Assembly (NCBI GenBank): GCA_902788365.1
Contig: CADAJN010000002.1
Location: forward strand, 1 to 64,000
Length of the DNA stretch: 64,000 nucleotides
Direction: 5' to 3'
Source: an uncultured Pseudomonadota bacterium
GTDB lineage: Bacteria; Pseudomonadota; Alphaproteobacteria; RF32; CAG-239
This document shows positions 19,175-28,628 of the stretch, in pieces. The position numbers and the translations under genes were made by a program. Positions within the stretch are counted from its first letter, which is position 1. The number at the start of each line of letters is the position of its first letter. The notes below the pieces were generated by a model that was not told the DNA's origin, ran no database searches, and saw only the letters and a list, made by a program, of their open reading frames with translations.

Positions 19175-19203
19175 CTTGCGATGGGTAATTTTAATTCCCA
19201 TAT
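19175..19203 (+). promoter_or_regulatory. Heat-shock (sigma-32-type) promoter of htpG
   Basis: CTTGCGA (19175-19181) is followed after 14 bases by TCCCATAT (19196-19203). This is close to the RpoH consensus CTTGAAA-N11-16-CCCCATNT. It lies about 70 bases upstream of htpG, a classical heat-shock gene. The predicted start of transcription is near 19210. Confidence 0.55.
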
Positions 19204-19274
19204 ATACCTTAGTGCAAAAACGGCGCTGTTTTATAACCAATTCGCGTCGCATATAAAGGATAAGGAGAATTAAA

Positions 19275-21122
19275 ATGAGCCGTAAACAAAAGTTTAAAAC
19301 CGAAGTCAGTCAATTGCTTGATATTGTGATTAACTCACTGTATTCCGAAAAATTTATTTTTCTGCGAGAGCTTATTTCAAACGCCAGTGATGCTTGCGAT
19401 AAATTGCGCTATTATGCATTGATGAATCCGGGGGTGGCCAAAGATAACGGCGAGTTTAAAATTACCATTACACCGAATGCCGAAGAAAATACCTTAACCA
19501 TCAGCGATAACGGTATCGGCATGAACAAAGACGACTTAATCAATCATTTGGGAACAATCGCCAAATCCGGCACCGCCGATTTTGTGAAAAACGCCAAAGA
19601 TAACGGCTCGGTCGTAGATTTAATCGGTAAATTCGGCGTTGGCTTTTATTCGGCATTTATGGTGGCCGGCAAAGTAGAGGTAACTACCAAACGTGCCGGT
19701 GAAGAACAGGCTTATAAGTGGATTTCTGATGGTGTGGACGGTTTTGAAATTGAAGAGGCCGAGCGCGAAAAATTCGGCACCGATATCAAACTTTATTTGC
19801 GCGAAGACGGTAAAGATTATACCGACACCATTTATCTGCGCCACATTATTCGCACATATTCCGACCACATCGGCTACCCGATTGTTTTGGATTTGGGTAA
19901 AGCCGGCGAGGAAGCCGTTAATACCGGTTCGGCATTGTGGACCAAGAATAAGGCTGAAATTACCGATGAACAATATAATGAATTTTACCACCATATTTCG
20001 CGTAATTTTGATACGCCGTGGATGCGTTTACATTTTAAGGCCGAAGGCAGTATTGAATATACCGGTCTGTTGTATATTCCGTCGGAAGCGCCGTATGATT
20101 TATTTCAGCCGGACCGCCAGCAAAGCCTTAAACTTTATGTGAATCGTGTCTTTATTTCCGATAAAATAGATGATTTAATGCCGGCATATTTGCGCTTTGT
20201 CAAAGGTATTATTGACAGTGCCGATTTGCCGCTTAACATTTCACGCGAAATGTTGCAGCAAAATGCGTTGATTGCCAAGATTAAAAACGGCACTGTGTCG
20301 CGTATTTTAAAAGAGCTGAAAAAGCGTTCGGAAGATTATGATGACTATATGAAATTTTGGAAGACCTTCGGTATTGCCTTTAAGGAAGGTATTTACGAAG
20401 ATGTGGCTAACCGCGCCGAAGTGGCAGAGTTATCACGCTTTTATTCAACTAATGATAACGAACGTTTGACCTCGTTAGACGAATACATTTCTCGCGTTAA
20501 AGAAGGTCAGACAACAATTTATTACATTACCGGCGATGATGTGGCAACTTTGCGCAACAATCCGCAGTTAGAAGCATTTAAAGCCAAAGGAATTGAAGTT
20601 TTGCTGTTGGTAGACCCGATTGATGAGTTTTGGGTGCAGGTGCTTAATAACTTCAAAGGCTATCCGATTAAACATGTGTCGCAGGCAGAGTTGGATTTGA
20701 AAATGGAACGCGATACGCCGCGTGCCGATGAGGGAAGTTTGAAAAAATTAACCGACTTTATGGCCGAATTATTCAAAGATGAAGTCGGCAAAGTGGAGGC
20801 AACCGAAAAACTGACGAAAAGTCCGGTCAGCCTGACGGTTGAAAACGGCCAGATGAGTATTCACTTAGAGCGCTTAATGCGCAACCATCAGCAACAAACC
20901 GCTTTTGCCAGCACGCGCATTTTGGAAGTCAACCCATACCACCCGCTGATTATTCGTTTAGCCGATAGTATGTTTGATGATTCTCAACGCACGACGGTTG
21001 AAGAAATTTGCCGCCTGTTGCTAGACCAAGCTAAAATTGCCGAAGGTGAGGCCATCAGCGACAGTTCATTCTTTAGTGAAAAGCTGAGTCAATACATTAT
21101 GCAAGGTTGGCAAACCCACTAA
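19275..21122 (+). CDS. htpG: Chaperone HtpG (Hsp90)
   Basis: This 615-residue ATP-dependent chaperone has the N-terminal GHKL ATPase motifs: ELISNASDACDKLR (about 32-45), DNGIGM (about 78-83), GTIAKSGT and GKFGVGFYSAFMV. The middle domain contains YVNRVFI and LPLNISREMLQQ, and the C-terminal dimerisation region is complete. AAGGAG precedes the ATG. An RpoH-type promoter is visible upstream. It is convergent with the CstA-like gene, two bases apart. Confidence 0.96.
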   Translation: MSRKQKFKTEVSQLLDIVINSLYSEKFIFLRELISNASDACDKLRYYALMNPGVAKDNGEFKITITPNAEENTLTISDNGIGMNKDDLINHLGTIAKSGTADFVKNAKDNGSVVDLIGKFGVGFYSAFMVAGKVEVTTKRAGEEQAYKWISDGVDGFEIEEAEREKFGTDIKLYLREDGKDYTDTIYLRHIIRTYSDHIGYPIVLDLGKAGEEAVNTGSALWTKNKAEITDEQYNEFYHHISRNFDTPWMRLHFKAEGSIEYTGLLYIPSEAPYDLFQPDRQQSLKLYVNRVFISDKIDDLMPAYLRFVKGIIDSADLPLNISREMLQQNALIAKIKNGTVSRILKELKKRSEDYDDYMKFWKTFGIAFKEGIYEDVANRAEVAELSRFYSTNDNERLTSLDEYISRVKEGQTTIYYITGDDVATLRNNPQLEAFKAKGIEVLLLVDPIDEFWVQVLNNFKGYPIKHVSQAELDLKMERDTPRADEGSLKKLTDFMAELFKDEVGKVEATEKLTKSPVSLTVENGQMSIHLERLMRNHQQQTAFASTRILEVNPYHPLIIRLADSMFDDSQRTTVEEICRLLLDQAKIAEGEAISDSSFFSEKLSQYIMQGWQTH

Positions 21123-21123
21123 A

Positions 21124-22545
21124 CTATCGGAATTGGCGGCGACGATAAAAAAAGTCTGCCGCCATCAGTCCCAAGCTTAGGGCTAATCCGCAAATAACGC
21201 CGATTCCGTAAGGCCAACGCAGCCACATTATGATGATATATGCCAAAGCAAGACCAAGCAACACCGCGACAATATAAACATATTTTCGGAAAGGCTTTTG
21301 CCGACTGCGCCAATAAAGGGTCAGCAAGGCGAACACATAAACGGTTATCAACAGATTAAACAAATCAAAGCTGTTCATGCCGATGGCAAAAATTTGCCGC
21401 ATGTTGTTACCAAGCAGGCTGAAAAAACCGTCACCCGTCCAGTTTTTGGCCGAAAGATAATAGATAATAAATGCCAAAAAGAAACATCCGAGCGGCACAA
21501 AATCGCGCGCTGCATCTTTTTCAATGCCGAGTTCGCGTCCCAGCACGCCGGTCAAGCGCAACAATGTGCCGCCGCTGGCGATACACAAAATACTGGTCAT
21601 CAGATATAACAGCAATGCCGACCAGTAATTAAAGTGGTTTAAAAGGCGGCATTGCAATACCTCATAAGGATTCACCGCGCGTTGCATAAATTTATTTAGC
21701 CAAGTAAATTCCGGATTCCATGCCAAAAGCATCAGCGCCCACAAAATTACCAGAGTGGCCTGCGCGGTTGCTGCACCGAAATAAATGCCTTTGGCCATTT
21801 TTTCGTTTTTGATATGCGGCGCCAAAAGCACGCCCTTTAAGCCGTCCATGCCGCTCATTACACCGGCTGAAACTGCCATAAACAAAAGCGGATAGGTAAA
21901 TTTTGTTTCAGGATAATAGGCCAAATTTAAGTTTAGTGTGGCAAATTGAAATTCGCCGGCAGTCAGCATTATAAAATAAAAACTTCCGGCCAAAAATAAG
22001 AATGCAAAAATGCTGTATGCGATGATGAATTTGCGTTGATTGCAGAAGCTTAGCAATAACATGGCAACAAAGTAAAAATAGATAATCGGCGAGTGCTTGT
22101 GGAACAAAAAGTCAATGTGATACGAAATTGAAAAAACGCAGGCTGTGCCTAAAACAAAAACCGCCATTAAACACAGCGAGGATATAAGGTGGGCGCGCTT
22201 GTTTTTTTCTTTAATAATATAGTTAAGAGAATGTCCCTGATGTGTAAGGGCATACATGCCGCCGTAATAATTGAGCACAGCGCCTAAAAAGGTTGTGCCG
22301 AGCACAATCCAAATCATTTGCAACGGGCCGTAAACCACCCCCATAACCGCACTCCATAGTGATTGAATGGTAACAATAATGCCGAGTTGAACCAGTTGGG
22401 CATGACGATAACTTAACATCAAAGTGCCTTTGGCTGCGATATTGGCTGTGCGATGAATGTCAATTTGCCAGTTATTTTCCAGCCGCGGTGCATATAATTT
22501 ATAGCCGGCCCACAGCAAAATCAGTGATAAAATGCCAAAAAACAT
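21124..22545 (-). CDS. CstA-family carbon-starvation-like transporter (short form)
   Basis: This 473-residue protein has about 13 hydrophobic segments. The segment SAVMGVVYGPLQMIWIVLGTTFLGAVLNYYGGMYAL (two halves of a TM pair) matches the conserved CstA core. CstA and YjiY are peptide or pyruvate transporters. It is much shorter than E. coli CstA (~700 residues) but similar in size to short forms in other bacteria. The substrate is uncertain. It is followed by no terminator before htpG's end, and lies nine bases downstream of the S66 peptidase, suggesting an operon. Confidence 0.65.
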   Translation of the reverse strand: MFFGILSLILLWAGYKLYAPRLENNWQIDIHRTANIAAKGTLMLSYRHAQLVQLGIIVTIQSLWSAVMGVVYGPLQMIWIVLGTTFLGAVLNYYGGMYALTHQGHSLNYIIKEKNKRAHLISSLCLMAVFVLGTACVFSISYHIDFLFHKHSPIIYFYFVAMLLLSFCNQRKFIIAYSIFAFLFLAGSFYFIMLTAGEFQFATLNLNLAYYPETKFTYPLLFMAVSAGVMSGMDGLKGVLLAPHIKNEKMAKGIYFGAATAQATLVILWALMLLAWNPEFTWLNKFMQRAVNPYEVLQCRLLNHFNYWSALLLYLMTSILCIASGGTLLRLTGVLGRELGIEKDAARDFVPLGCFFLAFIIYYLSAKNWTGDGFFSLLGNNMRQIFAIGMNSFDLFNLLITVYVFALLTLYWRSRQKPFRKYVYIVAVLLGLALAYIIIMWLRWPYGIGVICGLALSLGLMAADFFYRRRQFR

Positions 22546-22554
22546 AGCTTTTCC

Positions 22555-23535
22555 TTATTTTTCCAGCGTTAACTTACCGTTTTCCAGTTGTGCCGTGCCG
22601 CCGAAAGGAATGGTCAAAATCGGCGTGGTGTGACCATAATCCACATTAGCCAGCACCGGCAAATTTTTCAATTCCGGTTTATTATTGATGATAAATTCCA
22701 GCGTTTCACGGTCAATTTTTGAGCCTTTTTGAAAGCGCCCGATAACAACGCCTTTAACATTTGCGAAGTCTGGCTGATAACATAACGCTTGCAAATTGCG
22801 GTCAAAAATTTCAGCAGACGAACCGGCGGTATCTTCTATCATCAAAATCGTATCAGAATTAAATGCCGGTCGCCACGGTGTGCCCAAAAGCAAATTAAAG
22901 GTGCACAAGTTGCCGCCGACAATGGTGCCTTCGGCTTTGCCGTTATGAATATTCCAATAGCCGTCGTTTTTAATCATATCGCGCTTTTCTTGGTCTAAAA
23001 ACCACAAATCATCGCTCCATTCGGCAGACGGCGCAACTGCAACAGGCGCATCGCCAAACAGCATTTTTTCCATATATTCAAGCGTATATTCGCAGCCCTT
23101 TTTCATACCGATTGAGCTGTAGTGTGGGCCGTAATATGTTTGCAGACCGGTTTGCGCGTTGATTGCCGCCAAAAGTGCCGTCACGTCAGAAAAACCGCAG
23201 ATGATTTTCGGGTTTGCGCGGATAATATTATAATCCAAATGCGGCACAATCTGGTTAGAGTTAAAACCGCCGATAATCGTAAAAATCGCTTTTACCGATT
23301 TATCTTGGAAGGCATACATAATGTCACTGACGCGATCTTGCAGGCTGCCGGTATGCATTTTGTTCCAATTTTCATCGGTGGTATGCGGGGCAAATTCAAC
23401 AGTTAGTCCGAGTTTTTTAAAGCGTTCGCGTGCAATTTCACGGCAGTCCTGACCGATGATTTTAAGGCCGGTTGATGGCGCAATAATCATAATTTTATCG
23501 CCTTTTTGCAATTTTTGCGGAATAATCTTTTGCAT
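22555..23535 (-). CDS. S66-family peptidase (LD-carboxypeptidase/MccF-like)
   Basis: This 326-residue protein opens with KGDKIMIIAPS, the usual start of the S66 family. The nucleophile Ser lies in CGFSDVTALL (about 115-124). Glu of IEDTAG (about 233-238) and His of VDYGHTTP (about 299-306) complete the Ser-Glu-His triad. Family members cut the L,D-bond of peptidoglycan tetrapeptides during recycling (LdcA) or degrade microcin C (MccF). I cannot separate these. The start has GGAG at good spacing. It is followed closely by the CstA-like gene, so released peptides could be its link. Confidence 0.82.
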   Translation of the reverse strand: MQKIIPQKLQKGDKIMIIAPSTGLKIIGQDCREIARERFKKLGLTVEFAPHTTDENWNKMHTGSLQDRVSDIMYAFQDKSVKAIFTIIGGFNSNQIVPHLDYNIIRANPKIICGFSDVTALLAAINAQTGLQTYYGPHYSSIGMKKGCEYTLEYMEKMLFGDAPVAVAPSAEWSDDLWFLDQEKRDMIKNDGYWNIHNGKAEGTIVGGNLCTFNLLLGTPWRPAFNSDTILMIEDTAGSSAEIFDRNLQALCYQPDFANVKGVVIGRFQKGSKIDRETLEFIINNKPELKNLPVLANVDYGHTTPILTIPFGGTAQLENGKLTLEK

Positions 23536-23589
23536 TTTTATTCTCCTTTGTTTTGCCGAGATTATCCGATTAAATCGGATAATGATATT

Positions 23590-24135
23590 TTAGCTTTTTT
23601 CGCGCGGTTTGCAACCGCAATAATCTTGGTTATACAAATTCAGTTCTTTTATCAACTCGGCACGCAACTCTTGCATACCGCCTTTGCGCCCTTCAATTTC
23701 CACATACGGCATGCCGACTTCACGTGCCGCTTCATATGCCGCTTCATTGACTTGTGCTAAATTTTTCCAGCGCGAAACCCCCAAAACCGATGCCACTGCC
23801 GTATAACCGCCGGCTTTGGCATATTCCATAACGCGTTTGAGGCGCATGTGGAAGCATAAAGAACAGCGTTTTCCGCGTTCAGGCTCATTTTCCAAGCCCT
23901 TTGTCAGCGAGCACCACCGTTCATTGTCGTATTCCAAGTCAATAAAGTCAACCTTATATTTTTCACATAAGCGGGCATTTTCGTCGCGGCGTTTAACGTA
24001 TTCGGCATAAGGGCGAATGTTCGGGTTATAAAACACCACCGCAAAATTACGTTTTTGTTCGGCCAAAGTTTTGATAACCGCGCAAGAGCATGGTGCGCAA
24101 CACGAAAGCAGCAATATTTTTTCGTTTTCACTCAT
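23590..24135 (-). CDS. queH: Epoxyqueuosine reductase QueH
   Basis: This 181-residue protein has [10 protein letters not shown] (about 10-19), the CSLCFHMRL pair (about 87-95), and the C-terminal YCGC (about 172-175). This Cys layout defines QueH (formerly DUF208), the iron-sulfur enzyme that reduces epoxyqueuosine to queuosine in tRNA and replaces the cobalamin-dependent QueG. Its ATG overlaps the uvrA stop (ATGA), so it is translationally coupled to uvrA. Confidence 0.9.
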   Translation of the reverse strand: MSENEKILLLSCCAPCSCAVIKTLAEQKRNFAVVFYNPNIRPYAEYVKRRDENARLCEKYKVDFIDLEYDNERWCSLTKGLENEPERGKRCSLCFHMRLKRVMEYAKAGGYTAVASVLGVSRWKNLAQVNEAAYEAAREVGMPYVEIEGRKGGMQELRAELIKELNLYNQDYCGCKPREKS

Positions 24136-26951
24136 GCCAACTTACCCTTCAAATATTTTCCCGTCCAACTACGCTTGTTTTTAACCACTTCTTCCGGTGT
24201 GCCGGTGGCAATAATTTCGCCGCCGCCGTCACCACCTTCCGGCCCGACGTCTATGATGTGGTCAGCCATTTTTATCACATCCAAATTGTGTTCAATAATG
24301 ACGACTGTATTACCCTCTTCAACCAGCATTTCCAGCACGTTCATCAGATTTTTAATGTCTTCAAAATGCAGACCGGTGGTCGGCTCGTCTAATATATAAA
24401 GTGTGCGACCGGTGGCTTTACGGCTCAGCTCTTTGGTCAGCTTAATGCGTTGTGCTTCACCGCCGGAAAGTGTTGGCGCCGGTTGCCCAAGCTTAACATA
24501 GCCCAAACCGACACGGCGCAAAACATCAAGCCGCCGCTTAATCGCCGGAATATTTTCAAAAAAGACGTAAGCGTCGTCAATGGTCATATCTAAAATGTCG
24601 GCAATAGATTTATCTTTGTATTTAACTTCCAGCGTTTCGCGATTATAACGCGTGCCGTGGCAAGCATCGCAAGGCACATAGACATCAGGCAAAAAGTTCA
24701 TTTCAATTTTCATCACCCCGTCGCCTTTGCAAGCTTCGCAACGTCCACCCGGCACATTAAACGAAAAATAACCCGATGTGTAGCCGCGTGCTTTGGCTTC
24801 CGGCAAATTGGCAAACCAGTCACGAATGTTGGTAAATACGCCGGTGTATGTGGCCGGATTTGAGCGCGGCGTGCGCCCAATCGGCGATTGGTCAATATCA
24901 ATAACCTTATCAATGTTTTCAACACCTTTGAGCTTATCATAAGGACCGGCCGCCACGCGCGATCCGTTTAACTCACGGTCAATCGCTTTGAACAATGTTT
25001 CTAAAATCAGCGATGATTTGCCGCTACCGGAAATGCCGGTAACACAAGTGAGCGTGCCGAGCGGAATTTTTACATTGACATTTTTCAAATTGTTGGTGCG
25101 TGCGCCGGTTAGCTCTAAAAACTTACCGTTACCTTTGCGGCGTTTGGCCGGCACTTCAATCTGTTTTTCGCCATTTAAATATTGTGCTGTCAGGCTTTTT
25201 TTGTTTTTTAATACCTCATCAACCGTGCCGGCCGCAATTACCTGTCCGCCTTTGGAGCCGGCTTTTGGCCCCATATCAATCAAATAATCGGCGGCGCGCA
25301 TGGCGTCTTCATCATGCTCCACCACAATAACGGTATTGCCGATATCGCGCAGGCGGGTTAAGCTGTCTAAAAGCTTATCATTATCGCGCTGATGCAGACC
25401 GATTGACGGTTCATCCAAGACATACATAACGCCGGTTAAACCGGTGCCGATTTGTGAGGCAAGGCGGATTCGCTGTGCTTCGCCGCCCGACAAGGTGCCG
25501 GATTGGCGCATTAAAGACAGATAATCAAGCCCGACATTGTTTAAAAAGCTCAGCCGCTCAACAATTTCTTTGATGATTTTATGGGCAATTTCGCGTTTTT
25601 GCGGCGTTAATTGTTCTTCAACCCCCTGAAACCACGAAAGTGCTTGCTTGATTGAAACATCTGAGGCCTCAATAATGTCTTTACCGCAAATTTTAACTGC
25701 CAGAGCTTCCGGCTTTAGGCGTTTGCCGTGGCAAACTTCGCACGGTGCTGCCGATTGATATTGTGCCAATTCGTCACGCACCATTGCTGAGTCGGTTTCC
25801 AAAAAGCGCCGTTCCATATTTGGAATCACGCCTTCAAAAGGCTTATCGGATACCCATTTTGAATAAACCATCGGCACACATTTGTTGCCCGAACCGTATA
25901 AAATTGTTTCTTGTGCATAGGCCGGCAGGTCTTTCCACGGCGTTTTGTTGGAAACGCCCAAATAATCGCACAAACTGTTCAATGTTTGGCGATAAAAAAT
26001 GGAGTGACTGCTGATTGACCACGGGGCAATGGCACCGTTTGCCAAACTCAAATTTTCATTTGGGACCACCAACTCCGGATCCATATATAAACTGGCGCCC
26101 AAACCGCCACAATGCGGGCATGCGCCTTCCGGATTATTAAATGAAAACAGGCGCGGCTCAATTTCGGCAATGGTAAAGCCCGAAAACGGACAGGCAAATT
26201 TTGAAGAAAACGTGGCACGCGATTTGTCTGCCGTATTTTCCACATACAAAAGGCCGTCGCTGAGTTTGAGCGCCGTTTCCACCGATTGTGCCAAGCGTGT
26301 GGTAATACCGTCTTTTACGATAATGCGATCAATAACAACCTCAATATTATGCTTTTGGTTTTTGTTCAAATTCGGCAATTCATCAATGCTGTAAATTTCG
26401 CCGTCAATTTCAAGACGTTGAAAGCCTTTTTTTTGCAATTCGGCAAATTCTTTTCTAAATTCGCCTTTTTTACCGCGAGCCATCGGCGAAAGTAGAATCA
26501 GCTTTGAACCGGCCGGATAAGCCAATATTTTATCAACAATTTGGGTAGCAGATTGTGCTTCAATCGGCAACCCGGTGGCCGGCGAATACGGAGTGCCGGC
26601 GCGCGCCCATAACAGGCGCATATAGTCATAAATTTCGGTAATGGTCCCCACCGTGGAGCGTGGATTGTGCGATATGGTTTTTTGCTCAATTGAAATGGCC
26701 GGCGATAACCCCTCAATGGAATCAACGTCCGGCTTGCTCATCAAATCTAAAAACTGACGCGCATAAACCGACAGGCTTTCCACATAACGGCGCTGTCCTT
26801 CGGCATATATCGTATCAAACGCCAGTGACGATTTGCCGCTGCCCGACATACCGGTAATCACCGTCAATTTGTTTTTGGGAATGTTAACGCTGATATTGCG
26901 CAAGTTATGTTGTCGCGCACCTTTTATTTCAATGAATTTACTTTCTGCCAT
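24132..26951 (-). CDS. uvrA: Excinuclease ABC subunit A
   Basis: The 939-residue ATPase recognises damage in nucleotide excision repair. Two ABC modules are present, with Walker A sequences GMSGSGKSS (about 34-42) and GISGSGKSS (about 645-653). Each has an LSGGEAQRI signature, and there are zinc-finger CxxC pairs ([20 protein letters not shown]). Length is normal. I used the ATG at 26951, preceded by GGAG. An in-frame ATG at 26984 lacks a ribosome site. No clear LexA box was seen upstream. Confidence 0.96.
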   Translation of the reverse strand: MAESKFIEIKGARQHNLRNISVNIPKNKLTVITGMSGSGKSSLAFDTIYAEGQRRYVESLSVYARQFLDLMSKPDVDSIEGLSPAISIEQKTISHNPRSTVGTITEIYDYMRLLWARAGTPYSPATGLPIEAQSATQIVDKILAYPAGSKLILLSPMARGKKGEFRKEFAELQKKGFQRLEIDGEIYSIDELPNLNKNQKHNIEVVIDRIIVKDGITTRLAQSVETALKLSDGLLYVENTADKSRATFSSKFACPFSGFTIAEIEPRLFSFNNPEGACPHCGGLGASLYMDPELVVPNENLSLANGAIAPWSISSHSIFYRQTLNSLCDYLGVSNKTPWKDLPAYAQETILYGSGNKCVPMVYSKWVSDKPFEGVIPNMERRFLETDSAMVRDELAQYQSAAPCEVCHGKRLKPEALAVKICGKDIIEASDVSIKQALSWFQGVEEQLTPQKREIAHKIIKEIVERLSFLNNVGLDYLSLMRQSGTLSGGEAQRIRLASQIGTGLTGVMYVLDEPSIGLHQRDNDKLLDSLTRLRDIGNTVIVVEHDEDAMRAADYLIDMGPKAGSKGGQVIAAGTVDEVLKNKKSLTAQYLNGEKQIEVPAKRRKGNGKFLELTGARTNNLKNVNVKIPLGTLTCVTGISGSGKSSLILETLFKAIDRELNGSRVAAGPYDKLKGVENIDKVIDIDQSPIGRTPRSNPATYTGVFTNIRDWFANLPEAKARGYTSGYFSFNVPGGRCEACKGDGVMKIEMNFLPDVYVPCDACHGTRYNRETLEVKYKDKSIADILDMTIDDAYVFFENIPAIKRRLDVLRRVGLGYVKLGQPAPTLSGGEAQRIKLTKELSRKATGRTLYILDEPTTGLHFEDIKNLMNVLEMLVEEGNTVVIIEHNLDVIKMADHIIDVGPEGGDGGGEIIATGTPEEVVKNKRSWTGKYLKGKLA

Positions 26952-27059
26952 TTTTCTGCTCCAAACTGCCATGTTATATATCATTTCGCGCTCTAAAGCA
27001 ATAATTTATTTGCGGAAAAAGTCAGAATATTTTATACCATTCTAAATTCCATGGCCATC

Positions 27060-27200
27060 CGTTCTGTGTCATCTTGAGGAGCACACTGTCATGCTGAGGG
27101 GCTTTTTAGCCCCGTAAGCATCTCCGCACAAAGTGCGGTGTTGTCGGACTGGCGTCCGAAGATTGTCACGTCAAGCTTCGCTCTCCTCACAATGACAGAT
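27060..27200. repeat. Modular palindromic intergenic repeat, copy 2
   Basis: This ~140-base non-coding element is made of hairpin modules: GGGGCTTTTTAGCCCC, CCGCACAAAGTGCGG and CGGACTGGCGTCCG, between GTCATGCTGAGG and CTCCTCACAATGACAG ends. On the minus strand it has the same module order as the copy at 2225-2320. The stem sequences differ but remain self-complementary. It lies between uvrA and the 27267 gene. Confidence 0.7.
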
Positions 27201-27210
27201 TTGTTTTAAA

Positions 27211-27245
27211 ACAAAAAAGGCCGGCGGATAAATCCGTCAGCCTTA
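27211..27245 (-). terminator. Terminator of the 27267-28394 gene
   Basis: On the minus strand GGCTGACGGAT pairs with ATCCGCCGGCC and is followed by six T. It sits just downstream of the minus-strand stop codon at 27267. Confidence 0.75.
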
Positions 27246-27266
27246 GAAATACAATCGGCGCAAAGG

Positions 27267-28394
27267 TTACTTGCCGTTGGCTTTTTTGATAACCTCTTTG
27301 CGCAGAGCTTTCATTTCGGGATTAAACTCTATGCAGCGGCGCACATCGTCACTGATATAGCCGAAATTCGGTTCGCGTTCAAACATCGCACGCCACAATT
27401 CTTTATCTGGCCGGTGCAGGAAAGTCATCGCGGCTTCTTTATCCAGCGCATGACCGACATTGTGGAAGATGTAATACTGGCGAAGGTTCATCTCACCTTG
27501 CACGGCGGGCAAAATCTTAGGTGTTTCTTTGCAAAAATTGCGCCACGCTTTGCGCCCGTCTTCGGTATCCTTGAACGAACGTACCGCCTTAAAGTTTTTG
27601 TAGCAGTCGGCTTCTTCTTTGATTCGCGCAAAATGGTCTTTAGACAACGCTGCTTCAAGCAATATCAGGTTTTCATCGCTCAAGCCGAAGTGGTTGATAT
27701 AGCTTCGCAGAACATTGCACATATCTAAACCGCTATCAGACTTATCTGCGGCAATCACACCATTGAGCAACAGTCTTAATTGCGCATCGTTGATTTTGCC
27801 GCTGTCCAGATATTGCTTCAAAGCATACCTCATTGTGCAATCGTTAACATCGGACGCTTGTTTGATGACCGCTTCCAAAGCATCATAGCTGAGCCGCACG
27901 TGCATCATCATAAATTCAGCCACGGTGGTGTTGATATACCATGTTTTCCGACTTGCGCCGTTTTTGTTTTTCAGCTCACGCGATTCTTTAATCGGCAGGC
28001 ACTTTTTGCCATAGTGAAAAAACAGTCTGTCATAAGCCTTCGGCCAAAAAATCTGATCTTTCTGCATCGCTTTCAGTGTTTCCACTTCGGTTTTGTTTTT
28101 GAACGCCACCCTAAAGAAATACTTAATCTGCCGATTGACCGAATACTTAGAGAGATCTTCCAGCTTCATCCACCATTTGGCACGATGAAACGGCCATTTG
28201 AGAGCTTGCCGCTCATAAAAAGCGCTGATCTTCGGCCCGAAATAATGCGGATTGCGGGCAAACTTGGCGGTTTTACGCGGCGCCAGAAGATTAAGAACAC
28301 ACATCGACAACGGATTGCCGAACACAATAAACACGAGCAATCTGAACACAAAGATAAATGCGTCAGAAAGCAGACTGGAAATAGCTTTAGCCAT
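27267..28394 (-). CDS. Hypothetical protein with N-terminal membrane segment
   Basis: This 375-residue protein has one or two hydrophobic segments near the N-terminus (about 10-38). The rest is a long, basic, mostly helical cytoplasmic region rich in Lys, Arg, Phe and Trp (e.g. ALKWPFHRAKWWMKLEDLSKY). No family was recognised. The ATG has an AT-rich leader and no Shine-Dalgarno sequence, like the genes at 39861 and 40424. It could be an anchored effector-like or structural protein, but nothing in the sequence proves that. Confidence 0.5.
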   Translation of the reverse strand: MAKAISSLLSDAFIFVFRLLVFIVFGNPLSMCVLNLLAPRKTAKFARNPHYFGPKISAFYERQALKWPFHRAKWWMKLEDLSKYSVNRQIKYFFRVAFKNKTEVETLKAMQKDQIFWPKAYDRLFFHYGKKCLPIKESRELKNKNGASRKTWYINTTVAEFMMMHVRLSYDALEAVIKQASDVNDCTMRYALKQYLDSGKINDAQLRLLLNGVIAADKSDSGLDMCNVLRSYINHFGLSDENLILLEAALSKDHFARIKEEADCYKNFKAVRSFKDTEDGRKAWRNFCKETPKILPAVQGEMNLRQYYIFHNVGHALDKEAAMTFLHRPDKELWRAMFEREPNFGYISDDVRRCIEFNPEMKALRKEVIKKANGK

Positions 28395-28593
28395 AAAATT
28401 AAAAATTAAAATGGAACAATAAGCTTACGTCTAACGGATTCGACGTTTATGATTGCGCGTATTTACGTTTTCAGGTGATTAATCCCTATTCGTCAATAAT
28501 TATAAACAATCAATAATCTACTATCATTATACATAAGTCGCGGTAAATATAGCATTTTGTCCACTGCTTGTCAATGCAAAACAGTGCAAACGC

Positions 28594-28628
28594 TTGCAAA
28601 TTTGTTTTTATTTGCTATGATTTCGGTT
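28594..28628 (+). promoter_or_regulatory. Promoter for a probably leaderless mRNA
   Basis: -35 TTGCAA (28594-28599) and -10 TATGAT (28616-28621) are 16 bases apart. The expected transcription start, about 7 bases after the -10, falls at or next to the ATG at 28629. No ribosome-binding site lies between, so the message may begin with its start codon. Confidence 0.5.

Noticed and set aside
24132..26951. LexA-type operator before uvrA
   Set aside because: No GTTC-N7-GTTC or similar palindrome was seen in the upstream 100 bases.
27060..27200. CRISPR-like array
   Set aside because: The repeated pieces are palindromic modules of different sequence, not identical direct repeats with spacers.
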